The notes beneath the pieces were generated by a model. That model did not search any database and had not been told where the DNA came from. It saw nothing but the letters and a program-made list of their open reading frames with translations. A DNA stretch of 64,000 nucleotides, taken from positions 7,894,954-7,958,953 of the forward strand of contig NC_135167.1 of NCBI RefSeq assembly GCF_041146795.1, written 5' to 3'. The translations under genes were made by a program, and so were the position numbers. This stretch comes from Maylandia zebra. Taxonomy: Eukaryota; Chordata; Actinopteri; Cichliformes; Cichlidae. Shown here in pieces: positions 36,046 to 48,100 of the stretch (positions are counted from its first letter, which is position 1; every line of letters starts with the position of its first letter).

Positions 36046-39000
36046 TATGGAACGCCAGGACTGCCATAATGAATTAATTAAATACACCATTAAATAATTA
36101 ATTAAATGTGGCAATAATTAATTAAAATTGGAATTAATTAATTAAATAAATAGTTATGACACATGTAATTAATTAATTATTGACACATTTAATTAATTAT
36201 TTATGTATTTCACATTTTAATTAATTATTGACACATTTAATTAATTATTTAATGATATATTTATTTATTTCATTTTGGCAGTCCTGACGCCTGGCTCTCG
36301 TCATGAAATAATTTTATCTGTCAGCCTCACCCATCAAACTCAGGGGGCGGGGTTAACGCTGCCCATGCAGCTTCTCTAACATTTGATTGGTTGCCGTGCA
36401 AAGTAAGTCAAAACAGGTCGATCCTAGAAAATCGATTGCTTGTGTAGACTTGGGGCAGCCAGTTATCCCAGAATGCAGATCAAATCACAGGCAGCAATGG
36501 TGGTGGTGTAGTTTTAAAATACCCCGTTTTTCTGTCACCAGCTACACTTTTAACAGTGTTTTAGCCGCGAATGTCGCGACGTATGTCTGGTCAGGTTGTC
36601 AACATAGAACATGTTTGCAAAAGTGCTCAGATGTTTTCAGAGATTTCACTAGCTCTGCTAACAGTTAGCATGCAGAGTGCACCGAGGGGGTTACGTTAAC
36701 CGGTTTGTTTACATATTCCACTCTCCGTGTTCCACATGTTGCATTCGCAGATTCTCATTTTCACCAAACGATCGTCTCTTTCCGCCTGGTCTTGTGTCTC
36801 TGTGCTTCTGTAACATAAAGAACGAGCTGACATTTTTCTCACGAAACCAGCGATCAGCTCAACAGACCCTCAGTTTACCTGCATGCATCCTCCTCCTCAT
36901 CTGTCAGCTGTTTAACACCTGCTGCTAATTCAAGAAACACGCCTAGTTACCTGGTGATAGTCACAGTTTAACTGGGCAGCCGGTGCTCGATATAACGCAA
37001 TGTCAGCGCATTTTTCTGCACAAGATAAGTAAATATAGTGTTTTCCCCGAGCGCAGAGCTGCTGGAGCTCGTTTCCTTACAGAGCACTTTATAGGCGAAC
37101 AGCTTTATCAGCGGCTGATGTCCAATCACCGGCACACAGCTTTCAAACCTCAGCTGAGTTTTAGCTCTCAGTGGTTAAACGCTGGACTTCATTCACTCAG
37201 GTTCTGTCTGTCGGGTCACGTTTACTTCGCTGTTTTATTTACAACTGAGCAAATCGGTTTGGCTGAGGTTAAAGTTACGTTTCATAACTGCATAGTTTCA
37301 CAGACGTTTAATGGTTCACTGGCACATGTGTTAGACTGAACTATCATCTAAATATCATCTGTTTTTTAATAGTTATTCAACTGTATTCTAAGCACCAGCT
37401 GTCTGTTAGAATGTGATTTTTTTTCTCTCTCTGTTGGCAGAGGTATAAAAATGCGCAGGAAAATCTGACGTGCATGGCGAACTTCACCGACGATATTTAG
37501 GGAGGAATAAACACACATCAAACATAAATGAACCATTTGTCTGTCTCCATAATTGAGAGAATTTTCTCTTCTTATGTCAACACTCTCTCTCTTTTTTTTT
37601 TCTTTTTTTTTTCTTTTTCGGTCATGTTATGTTTACCTGTCAAAGGCTTGTTACAAACTATGAAACACATTGTGCAGACTTCTGGATGTTAGAAGAAAAC
37701 GAATACTGCTCATGAATGAGACTAAAGGCAGGAAGGTGTCCTTTAAAACTAAACATGTTAATAGGACCTCCCTGTTTATATCATACTTTATGATATAGCA
37801 CGTGTATTTCAGTAATAGCCTGCTGAGGCCACTATACGTGCTGGCCTCATATCAAATGTGAAGGCAGACTGAGTCTATGTTTGACGTTTTTTATATCTAA
37901 TCTTCCTTTTCAAACATTTAAACAGCAGCGAGTCTGCAGCTGAGGGAATACAAATTCAAATTGTCGGAACAGGTTTGCTCGTTTCTTGGATTCATTTGGT
38001 GATTTATTAAATGTATAACTGTTATTCTAATCTGCTGCTGAGTCTCTTACACTTTTCTTTATGCTGTATATTTTCACGTCTCTGGAATAGTTGGCAGTTA
38101 GATAGTCAGCTGGGAAACTTTGTGTTAACTCATGGAGCTGAGGATATCGTGGACATGCTGACCTCGCTGCGTGGTGTACAGAGCGAGGTCAGCATGATTA
38201 ATATTCACAATAAAAATATTAGCCGAACATCATGAAGTCTGTATGTGTTTCATAGTGTCGAACAACCTTTGTACAGTTAAAGCCAGCAGTTACTACATGA
38301 CGGAAACACCAACGTTATCTCTTTTATGCGTTTATACACAGGTCACGCTGATTACTGAACAAAAACCCAAAGATCAGATGTTAAACAGATTTATTTGCTC
38401 TCTCGCCTCCTTAAACATGTTTTTAATGTTAGTTATAATTCAGAATTGGCGACTGAAACACGTAGGACACATAAGAACATCAGGAAATAAAACACCGATA
38501 AATATAACCTCAGTAAAAGAAGTCAGCGGGGGTTACTACAGCTGTGTACCGGGGCCTGCGCTTTGTCGGTGGGATTGCTTGCGAGGCGAGCGGGTCTATC
38601 CCACGCTTTGCCGTGAGACTGGGCAGACATCTCCGAAATCATCGAAACACTTTTGCAAAGAGGCTGTATCTTGACAAACCGACCAGACACATGAAGATTA
38701 AACCACTACATTCTTGGCTAAAAAAATATTAAAACGGTATTTGGTGACACACAAACAGGGTTTTTCAAAGTTCAGTTCTGTTAGCTTCCACATGCCGGTT
38801 GTTGTGTGCTAGAAACAATGGCCACCAGGCCAAAGCAATGGTTTTGACTCGATCAGCGTTAACCCCGCCCCCTGAGTTTGATGGGTGAGGCTGACAGATA
38901 AAATTATTTCATGATGAGAGCCAGGCGTCAGGACTGCCAAAATGAAATAAATAAATATATCATTAAATAATTAATTAAATGTGTCAATAATTAATGAAAT

Positions 39001-39261
39001 GTGTCAATAATTAATTAAAATGTGAAATACATAAATAATTAATTAAATGTGTCAATAATTAATTAATTAAATGTGTCAATAATTAATTAAAATGTGAAAT
39101 ACATAAATAATTAATTAAATGTGTCAATAATTAATTAATTACATGTGTCATAACTATTTATTTAATTAATTAATTCCAATTTTAATTAATTATTGCCACA
39201 TTTAATTAATTATTTAATGGTGTATTTAATTAATTCATTATGGCAGTCCTGGCGTTCCATA
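36046..39261. mobile_element. Unassigned DNA element with long inverted repeats
   Basis: The ends match as inverted repeats: TATGGAACGCCAGGACTGCC at 36046 and its inverse ending at 39261. A 6-bp duplication TATGAC flanks them (36040-36045 and 39262-39267). The arms (36046-36361 and about 38863-39261) contain arrays of 'aattaattaaatgtgtcaat' units plus a conserved inner block 'ctgtcagcctcacccatc'. The 2.5-kb centre holds no protein I recognise. It does contain a putative terminal exon at 37440-37500, preceded by a good acceptor, ending in TAG and followed by AATAAA near 37507. Six-bp duplications occur in IS3EU and Maverick/Polinton elements; neither is proven here. Confidence 0.75.
38154..38196. 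repeat. Perfect hairpin, 15-bp stem
   Basis: CATGCTGACCTCGCT (38154-38168) and its exact inverse (38182-38196) with a 13-nt loop, inside the 36046-39261 element. Confidence 0.9.
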
Positions 39262-39267
39262 TATGAC

Positions 39268-41341
39268 AGGATTACATGCACTGCTTACAAGTGCTGACCA
39301 AATAGAAACCTACAAAATCGCTTCCCCTTCATGAAACACACTCAGCTACCAGAAAATAAGCAGGTGGTTCTGTGTAGCTCAAGCAACTAAAAGGGAAACG
39401 AGAGGAAAATCTCAAATTCGAGAAGGACTATGTAAGGTTTTTGGAAAACGTCATCAAAGAACGATCGACTCAAAAGAATCAGAGAATCAGCTGATGCAGC
39501 ACAGCGGTACTAGATCGATATTAATCAAACAACTCTAGAAGCCTCATTGTTACACAGCTGTTCTGTTCAAACTGGCTTTTGGGACCTGATTTTCAGCGGG
39601 ACAAAGTGTTTGGGAGTCAAATAATCAAAGTCAACTCCAAAGCATCTAGTGGGCAATTCTGTGGTCAGAATAAGACAAGAACTACAAATAAAAGCAGTGA
39701 AAAGCCTTAAAGGATTCTTAAAATAGCATGCAGCAATAAAAGTAGATTCAACAACTCGCCAAAATAGCAAAATAACATGTCAAAGAGAGGAAAAACAGAA
39801 GTCGAATGCTTGTAAAATTGGCACAAAGGCCTAGCTTAAAAAGGAAGTAAAAACACTGAATCATGGCAAACTGTCAGGAAGCGAGATGTTGTTCTAGGGG
39901 TGAGAGGGCAGTTACCGAACGTTTTCTTATCTCTCAACTTGAAGCATCTAGTAATTCTACCAAAGTGTGGCAGTTACACGTTTGATTTTGTAACTGCCAT
40001 GGAAAGACTCAACATTAAGGCAAAGGACAACCCATGAATCAAATGAGAGAAGAAAATTCATGGATAATATAAAAACACGATACAAAACCAGAAGGTGGAA
40101 TCAATCATTTCTCTGTTCGGTTTCACTTGGTCTGTCAAGTTCCTACCAAGACCCATGGAAAAACCTACTGTCCATCCACGTTCCAGTAAATGAAGTTGAT
40201 TAACACTGTGAGGAGAGTTACAGATGATTTGATGATGACTATGATGATGATGAAGGGCAAAGTTCCCTTAGAGGTGAGAAGATCCAGCAGGGGTCAACGT
40301 GAAGCATCAGTATCTGATAGACTTGTAGTCAAGACCGCCTAATCCGAGACCAAGACAAGACCAAGACCAGAGGGTATCGAGACAAAGACAAGACCAAGAC
40401 CAAGTCGAGACGAGACCAAGACCAAGAAGTCTTTAAACTGCAGCCAGATGCTGCTTCGTTTATGGGTGTCAGGCATATTTATGTGTTTTTGCTTTCGCAC
40501 AGCCCTCCTCACCGCTGTCTACTGTCTCACTCACTTACTCAGAGGACAGATGCACACTCCACTTGACTGTCGTGTCTCTCACCCTCTCTGTTTTTCACAT
40601 AATGATATTATCCTATATCCTCGCATGTAATTGGACACAATATGGAGGGATTGGAGCATAGCTGAGCCACTGTGTGAGAGCTGAGCAGCGAAAGGAGATT
40701 AAGTGAGGGTAGAAATGACTGAAAAATTAATAAGCTCTGTTTTGATTTTTGTTCAAAAAAGAATGACTTCATATAGGAAAAAATATATATATCACATATG
40801 CAGGACACCTTAAACTAGGTTTTTAATTAAGCAGCAAGGCAGAAGAACAAAGTCAGGGTTGTATCAAAACATGAGGACTAAACCCCAATTCAACCAGACC
40901 CAGAACTGATTCGGAATTAAAACAGGACTACAACAGTTCAAAATCAGGACTACTTAGAACTTAACCAAAGATCCAGAACCAGAATCAAAACTAGATCATA
41001 GTAGCACTAAAAATCATCATAGACCTGCACTACCCTTATTTTTTAATTCTACCAAAGTACACTATTTAGATTCAGAAAAGTTTATATAATTATTTAGCCT
41101 TGTTGTGCAAACAAGCCTGCACAACTTAATAAATATAGAATTTGAAAAGTAACAAATGGAATCTAAAAAGAAACACTAGGTACGAGATACATGTTCTGAT
41201 GAGTTTTGGCAAACAACCATTTGACTAACATGTGTGTCTCACATGCTCTTGTTCCATCTCTGCTCCTCTCTCTCTCTCTTTGTTTCTCTCTCTCCCTCTT
41301 TGTGCTGACAATCAAGCCAAACACCAACATCATCAAATATA
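39268..41341. other. Intergenic stretch with simple-sequence patches
   Basis: No gene recognised. It includes a low-complexity run of 'agaccaagaccaag' type at 40330-40430 (known as a fish interspersed repeat pattern) and a pyrimidine (TCTC)n patch at 41266-41305. Confidence 0.5.
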
Positions 41342-41354
41342 CAGTTGAAACCAG

Positions 41355-43102
41355 GGCCCTATTTCAGGAAGCCGGTTTAGTGGAAAAACTGAGTAAGTAT
41401 ACCCTGAGTTAACGAAAACTCTGGGTTTTCGGTTTCACAAAGCGAGTTCAGATGAAGCCTCAGTGAGTCACTATGACGACACACTCCGTGAAGCTAACCT
41501 GCCCCCTAGCAGGTTTACTACAACTAACCCTGACTGTCTCCGCCCCTTTGTCGGAAACCTGACAGTAGGAAGTGTCGGACATGGCGTGCCCCTTCCTTGA
41601 AGAGCCAGTAGATCGTGAAGCCCAAATTCTCCGCAGAGCTCTCCGCCGGGAGAGAGTGATCAGAGCGCGTTTGGACATTTTATCATTTCCTGATGATTTT
41701 CTGTGTGAACGTTACCGTTTTTCAGCACAATCTATAATTTATTTGAATAACATCCTCAGGCCTAATATTGCTCATGTGACACATCGCGGACATTCTCTCA
41801 GTTCTGTACATATTATTTGTATTGCACTTCGGTTTTTTGCAAACGGGAGCTTTCTGTATAATATTGGTGACGCTGAGCACGTTTCCAAGGCTACCGTCTG
41901 TCGGGCAGTCAGGAATGTTACAGTTGCACTGAAACGTCTCCTGTACCCGTTTGTGGTGTTCCCCGGTCATAGACCCACAAGATTTATCAAAGAGGGATGC
42001 CACAAAATTGCAGGTATCAGGATGACCAAAACTTAATTTATGATGTGGTGATACTTGGACTACTACTTAAATTTTACATTTATTTTCACGGTTCCCAGGC
42101 GTGATTGGCTGTATAGATGGCACTCACATTCCAATCATTGCTCCTTCAGTAAATGAAGGAGACTATGTGAACAGGAAGTCTTTCCACAGCATTAATGTGC
42201 AGGTACATAGTTCCCTGTAGCATTTCAAACTAACAAATTATTTCATTATAGTAATGGATGCTAATTTGTGTTCTCTGCACTGTGAAGATCATATGTGATG
42301 CTGCCAACATTATCACAAATGTGGAAGCCAAGTGGCCAGGCTCTGTCCATGACTCACAAATATTCCGTGAATGTACACTGAGCACAAAATTTGGACATGG
42401 TGAGTTGAGAATACTTTAAAATATATAAAGACCAATTGCTTCAGGGACATTTGAACTGAAGTGTATCCTTCTGTCTTAGGAGAGTTCACTGGCTACTTGC
42501 TTGGTGATAGGGGGTATCCATGTTTACCCTATTTGCTTACCCCTTACCCTGACCCTGAACCGGGCCCACAGCAGCGATATAATCTGGCTAATTGCAGGAC
42601 AAGAGCCAGAATTGAAATGACTATCGGAATGCTTAAGGCCCGGTTCCAGTGCCTGCAAAGACTCAGGGTCACCCCAGAAAGGGCATGTGACATTATTGTG
42701 GCATGTGTGATTCTTCACAACATTGCCACAATTAGAGGAGAACACTGTCCTTCTGAACCAAACATCAGCAGTGATCCAAACCATGAACATCCTGACCCTC
42801 CCACGGACATACAAGATGGAAGCGCAGTCAATTTCGGCCTCAAGCGCTGTGAAATACATTGACCGCGCCTTCTTTCCCTCCGTCTCCATGGTGACTCGCT
42901 TAATCTGTGCTCCGCTTATCAGGGCTTTATGTATCCTCGTCCGCGCGCTTCACTTGGGGTTAAAGCAACTCCGCGTTGATTGAACTAATTGTTATCAGCC
43001 TTTCTGAAACCGAATATTCTGAGTTGGACAGTTCGGGGTTACTCAACCCTGCGTATCATTTTTAACTCTGAGTTTTCTAAACCGGCTTCCTGAAACAGGG
43101 CC
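41355..43102 (+). mobile_element. PIF/Harbinger transposon, 1748 bp
   Basis: Terminal repeats of about 26 bp with one mismatch in the first 20: GGCCCTATTTCAGGAAGCCG on the left and GGCCCTGTTTCAGGAAGCCG inverted on the right. CAG is duplicated at 41352-41354 and 43103-43105, a 3-bp duplication of the kind Harbinger makes. It carries an apparently intact transposase gene. No second Myb-like ORF, usual in autonomous Harbingers, is seen. Confidence 0.9.
41581..42862 (+). CDS. Harbinger (HARBI1-like) transposase, 4 exons
   Basis: DDE nuclease that would excise and integrate the surrounding transposon. Exons 41581-42013, 42099-42202, 42288-42399 and 42480-42862 join at GT-AG sites with consistent phases, giving 343 codons plus stop (human HARBI1 is 349). 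Acidic residues seen in the family positions: D151 in GCIDGTH, D201 in GSVHDS, D226 in LLGDRGYP, and E262 in RARIEMTIG. The N terminus ([15 protein letters not shown]) and [11 protein letters not shown] are typical of these proteins. I used the ATG at 41581; an in-frame GTG lies 9 nt upstream. No stop or frameshift is seen. Terminal repeats enclose it, so it is a transposon gene and not the domesticated HARBI1. Confidence 0.85.
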
Positions 43103-43811
43103 CAGATATTTACAAACTCTTCAGATAAAAACAAAAACACTTTTTAATTGTAACATCAAATCAGACTAAATGTTTATTTTTTTAGATTGATAGATATAAA
43201 AAAAACATATTTGTTAACTTTAAGAGTAAAGAGAGAATCTGTCTGTATTTCTTAATTGTAAATGGCACCAAATTGTATTCAAAATTGAGCCACACTTATG
43301 GAGGTCCACAATTCTTTTCCTGGTGTTTTGGTTGATATCTCTTGATTTTTTCCATGTCAAAGAAACAGGCTCTGTGTTTTGGGGGTGTCTTATGTGCGTC
43401 CACAGGTGTGCCACCAATTTACTCACATGGACTCTACTAACCTATCAGAAGCTTCTTAAGCTCGGAATGGAATCTTCTGAAGTTTTCTTATTAATTACCA
43501 ATAAACTTAGTGTATATGTACTCCTAAATTTGATGAAAGTGATTCTGACATTTAACTAATTCAAAAGACATTTCAACATTTATTTATCTAAAACAAAACA
43601 AGTTTACTCTAAATTGATGTTTAACAGTAAAAAAAAAGAAAGTTTTTATGTTTTTTTTCCCTAAAGTGTATGTAAATATCTGGTTTCAACTGTGAATATA
43701 CTGCTGTGTATTGAAATTCCTCTTGTTTTGCATAGAAATATACTGAACAACATACAAAGCATAATATATAAAATAACATCTACCTGAGTTTTTTCTTTGA
43801 AAGAAGCTCCT

Positions 43812-44487
43812 TGTGGCTGCCGTCAGCAGCAGTTATGCAATTTGAGACAATTTTATGGTTCAAGTTACAATGAATAAGTGAAATACTTTATTGTTAATAT
43901 ATGTGTGTGATGTAATGTATGTTGTTGGCTGGAAATACATTTACAAGGGTTACAGAATGTTTCCGGGGTGGAACCAATGTTTAGTCTGTTGTTTGGGGTG
44001 ACAATATTTTCAGTTACACGCCACACTCGGTAGAGCGCAGCATGCTTTTCGTCTCTCTCTGGTGGTGGTAGAAACATGTAGACGTATGCAACGGAGTGTT
44101 CGACTATGGGAAAGAGTGACACTACAAGAAGCGTTTCATTTAACCCCTGCAAGTTAATGCGGCCAATGAGGTATGCAATTTGTATATGTTGTGATAGAAA
44201 ATAAGATGTTTGTTTGTGATAGAGCGAGCGAGTTTATGGTAACCACGTGTATATGTTAGCATTTTGTGAAGGTAAATTGTAAGCATTTGTGTTGTTTAAT
44301 GATGTACCTTATTGTTTATTCTCTATGAGAACAATGTACGGCGGAAATTGATTATTTTATGTTGTTGTACAGTTCTCACGGCATCGTTACGGCATCTCTG
44401 GTGGCATCGTTGGTGGCGCCCGTGTGCAATAAATGCCAGTAAATCAAGAACGCCTTGTGTTCGTTTTTCAACTTGGAGGGAGTTACA
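43812..44487 (+). repeat. BEL/Pao 5' LTR
   Basis: Acts as promoter and RNA start for the element. AATAAA at 44428-44433 marks the R/U5-side polyadenylation signal. It begins TGTGGCTGCC and ends GGAGTTACA. Confidence 0.9.
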
Positions 44488-45133
44488 GTGAGAACTCAGT
44501 CTGCTCGGCATGAGGCGAGGAGACGAGTAGCGGTGTCGTCATCCACTGAGCAAGAAGAAATTCATCGCACGCTAGCATCAGACAGATAAGACTATGCATA
44601 CGCCAGTTAACCTAAGCAGCAAACAGTTGAAGTTTACATGGACGATCCTTTAAGTGATGCATTTAAAACAAGTTAAATGTTAAGAAGTGGGTCAACTTTG
44701 ACGACCGTTTAACGGAACACTGTAAGAACTGAAAGTAATCTGTGCTCTGCATATCTCCTTTCTAAGTTCATGGTTCTGTCTAATAAGATTTTTTATAGGT
44801 GAAGTCATTTTACCTATTCGTGTTATTTGGATGCTAGAAGTGTTGTAGAATTAAGTGCTGCGTCGTATGTGTTGTTGGTTTAGGAACAAAGTTCACCATA
44901 TTTATACGACTCAAGATGGTATTCATTCAGATATTTTATTAAGGTTTAAGGTGTTGTAAAATCTTGAAGGTATTATCCATTCTTGATGTTTTGGACAAGT
45001 TCACCTAAAGACAAGGTTAAGCTTGTAGCTATTAATATTTCAGGCAATTGAGCTGGTCTGTTGTTAAACCGCATGTCTGTTAAAGGTATAGCTAGAATTT
45101 ATTTTGTGCCAAGTAATAAGTAAACATCGCAGA

Positions 45134-48100
45134 ATGGATCAAACAACTGAATATGAAACTAAGAACGGCGACTTACTTGAGGATAGTAGTGCCACAAATG
45201 TACAGCAGTCATGTGAAGAAGAGCCACGAAGAAGTCAAAGACCTCGAAAGCTTACTGAAAAGGCTCAGCAACTGCATGATGATAAGTCAAAAAAACTTCA
45301 GCATCGTTTCACTACAACTTATGATAAATGGAAAGCAAACGCCAAGCAAGCTAAGAAAATGATAAAGGGAGCCCCCTCTGTTGAGGTTGTGAAGGATTTG
45401 ATGTGTAAGTTAAGTTGTGCATCAGCAGATGTGAAACACGCATATGAAGATTTGCGCAAATGTGCTTCCCCAGACAGTGAGATCCGTCGTAGGGCAGACA
45501 CCTGTGACGCGGTATCCAAAATAATCTTGGACAATGCAACCACTTACCTTCAGAATAAAGATAACGAAGACGTTCAGATAGAGGATTTAGTCTGGCCTGA
45601 GTCTAGTTCAGTGTTTTCATCTTCAGCTTCTCAAGGCACAAGTAAGGGCTCTCAAAGAAGTCTAAGCTCTGCAAGCAGTTCCAGCATAAAGTCACAAAAG
45701 TCAAGCCTTTCCTCCATTAAGAGACAAGAGGCCGTAGCAGAGCTAGCTGCTACACAAGCTGCACTAAAGGTCCTGCAAGAGATAGAATGTGAGCAACAAG
45801 AACTTGAAAGTCTTGAAGAAGAAAATCGAAAGAAGATTGCATTACAAGAGGAAGAAAATGTGGCAAGAAAGAAAGCACTGGAAGAGAAACGCAGACAAAT
45901 AGAGCGCTTACAGACTGTTAAGGAGCTAAGTGCGGCGAAGGCACGACTCCAAGTTTATGAACAAGACATAAGCTCGGATGAGGAAATAACAGAGTTACTT
46001 CATAACCACGCAGCTCAACAACATAGATCTCCAGGAGTTGTAAGGAGTCCACGTGAGCATCCCGTGATACACCAAGCAGATAGTATCACAGTCCTCGCTG
46101 AAGCAATAGCAGAGTCTATTAATGTAAGCCGTCTCCCAACACCTGAACCATCTATCTTCATGGGTGATCCACTAAGGTATAGCGATTGGAAGATGTCATT
46201 TCAAACCCTGATAGGCAGGAAAAACATTCCAGTAAGGGAAAGAGTCTATTACCTTCGTAAATATGTTGGCGGACCTGCAAAAAAGGCCATTGAAAGCTAC
46301 TTCCTATTAGGAACGGATACAGCTTACAACTCAGCATGGGACATCCTGGAAGAAAGGTTTGGAAGTTCATTTGTGATAGCTAAAGCTTTCAAGGATAAGC
46401 TTGCCGCATGGCCCAAAATCGGACCCAAAGACAGTGTTGAGCTGAGGGATTTTTCAGACTTCCTTAGAGGCTGCCAGGCTGCAATGTCCCAGATTAAGGG
46501 TCTGGAAGTATTGAACGACTGTGATGAAAATCAAAAACTTCTAACAAAACTGCCAGATTGGCTGGTGGCCAGTTGGAATAGGAAGGTGATTGAGATAGAA
46601 GAAACTTGTAATGTGTTTCCTACTTTCAGTCAGTTCGTGGAATTCATCACAAAGGAAGCAAAAATAGCTTGCAACCCAGTGACTTCTCTTCATGCCCTGA
46701 AGTTTAATGATGGTGAAAAGGTAAAGATAACAAAGGCACGAAACATTGGTGCAAAGGTTCTTGCGAGCAACTCTGAAGAGAATGCAGAACGTAAGAAATG
46801 CACTTTTTGTGAAAGATGCAATCATGGCATACAGACATGCTGGAAGTTCAGGGAAAGACCAGTTGAGGAACGCGTTAAGTTTGTTCAGACAAGGAAGTTG
46901 TGCTTTGGATGTTTACAACCAGGACATCTCTCAAGGACCTGCAAAAGAAGGAGTCTTTGTGAGACATGTAAGGAAAAACACCCAACATGTTTACATGAAG
47001 ACCGTGAAAGAGCAACCAGAAGAGAGAAAGGCAGTGATGAGCATGGGGAGAGTGTAAAAAACTCGAAATATGCTAAGTCAACGGAAGGAACAGAGAGCAA
47101 ACATACTCCTGAACCATCAAATGAAGCCACGTCAAACAGAGTAGTGCAAGGTATGGACAGCATGTACTCCTCTACGGTTGTCCCAGTTTGGCTATCTACA
47201 TCAAGTAACCCAGAGAATGAAATTCTTGTATATGCACTACTTGACAACCAAAGCGATACCACATTCATTATGCAAGATAAGGCAGAAGCTCTGGAAATGA
47301 AAGGGGAGGCTGTGCAGTTAAAACTCTCCACACTTTCATCCAGAAATACAATCATCCCGAGTCAAAGGTTAGTTGGACTGCAGGTGAGAGGTTTCTATTC
47401 ATCAAAGAAGATTTCTCTCCCTGTAACCTATTCAAGAGAGTTCATCCCTGCCAATCTAAGTCACATTCCTACACCAAGAACGGCAAGAGCTTGGACACAC
47501 CTAGAGCATCTTGCAGAGGAGATCGCTCCATTGATTGAGTGCGATGTAGGGCTTCTCATAGGATACAACTGTCCACAGGCTTTGCTGCCCCGAGAGGTCG
47601 TCCCAGGTAAAGACAATGAGCCATTTGCTCAAAGGACAGATCTTGGATGGAGCATAGTCGGTTGTGTTAGCCCATGTGTCGACTATGGTGATGCTATAGG
47701 AAGCAGTCACAAGATTGTCATGAAGTCAGTGAAACCTCACCTCCAGACATCTAAGAAGCTCACAAACGAAGTGAAATATATATGTCGAACCCAAGTCAAG
47801 GAGTTCATTTCACCGCCAGATGTGCTGAGGATGCTTGAGTCTGACTTCAGTGAGAGAAGAGTAGAGGATGCTAATCTATCTCAGGAAGACTTGCGTTTCC
47901 TAACCATCATGGAAGAAGGAATCAAAATCAAGGCGGATGGTCACTGTGAAATGCCGCTCCCCTTCAAGAAAGATCGACCAAATCTCCCAGACAATAAGAC
48001 GTGTGCAGTCCATAGGCTTCGATGTTTGAAAGGAAGATTTGAAAAGAACAAACAATATCAAAGGGACTACACGACCTTTATGAGTGAAATCATAACAAAT

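Larger units (their letters stand above)
41342..43692. mobile_element. Tc1-like MITE interrupted by Harbinger
   Basis: The left end after TA reads CAGTTGAAACCAG and continues beyond the insertion with ATATTTACA. The right end is the inverse, ending CTGGTTTCAACTG at 43692 (reverse complement CAGTTGAAACCAGATATTT, then ACATACACTTTAGG). This is the fish Tc1 (Sleeping Beauty-type) terminal pattern. Without the insert the element is about 600 bp with no transposase frame, so it is non-autonomous. Confidence 0.8.

Noticed and set aside
44488..44520. tRNA primer-binding site of the BEL element
   Set aside because: The sequence after the LTR does not begin with TGG and matches no tRNA 3' end that I can name.
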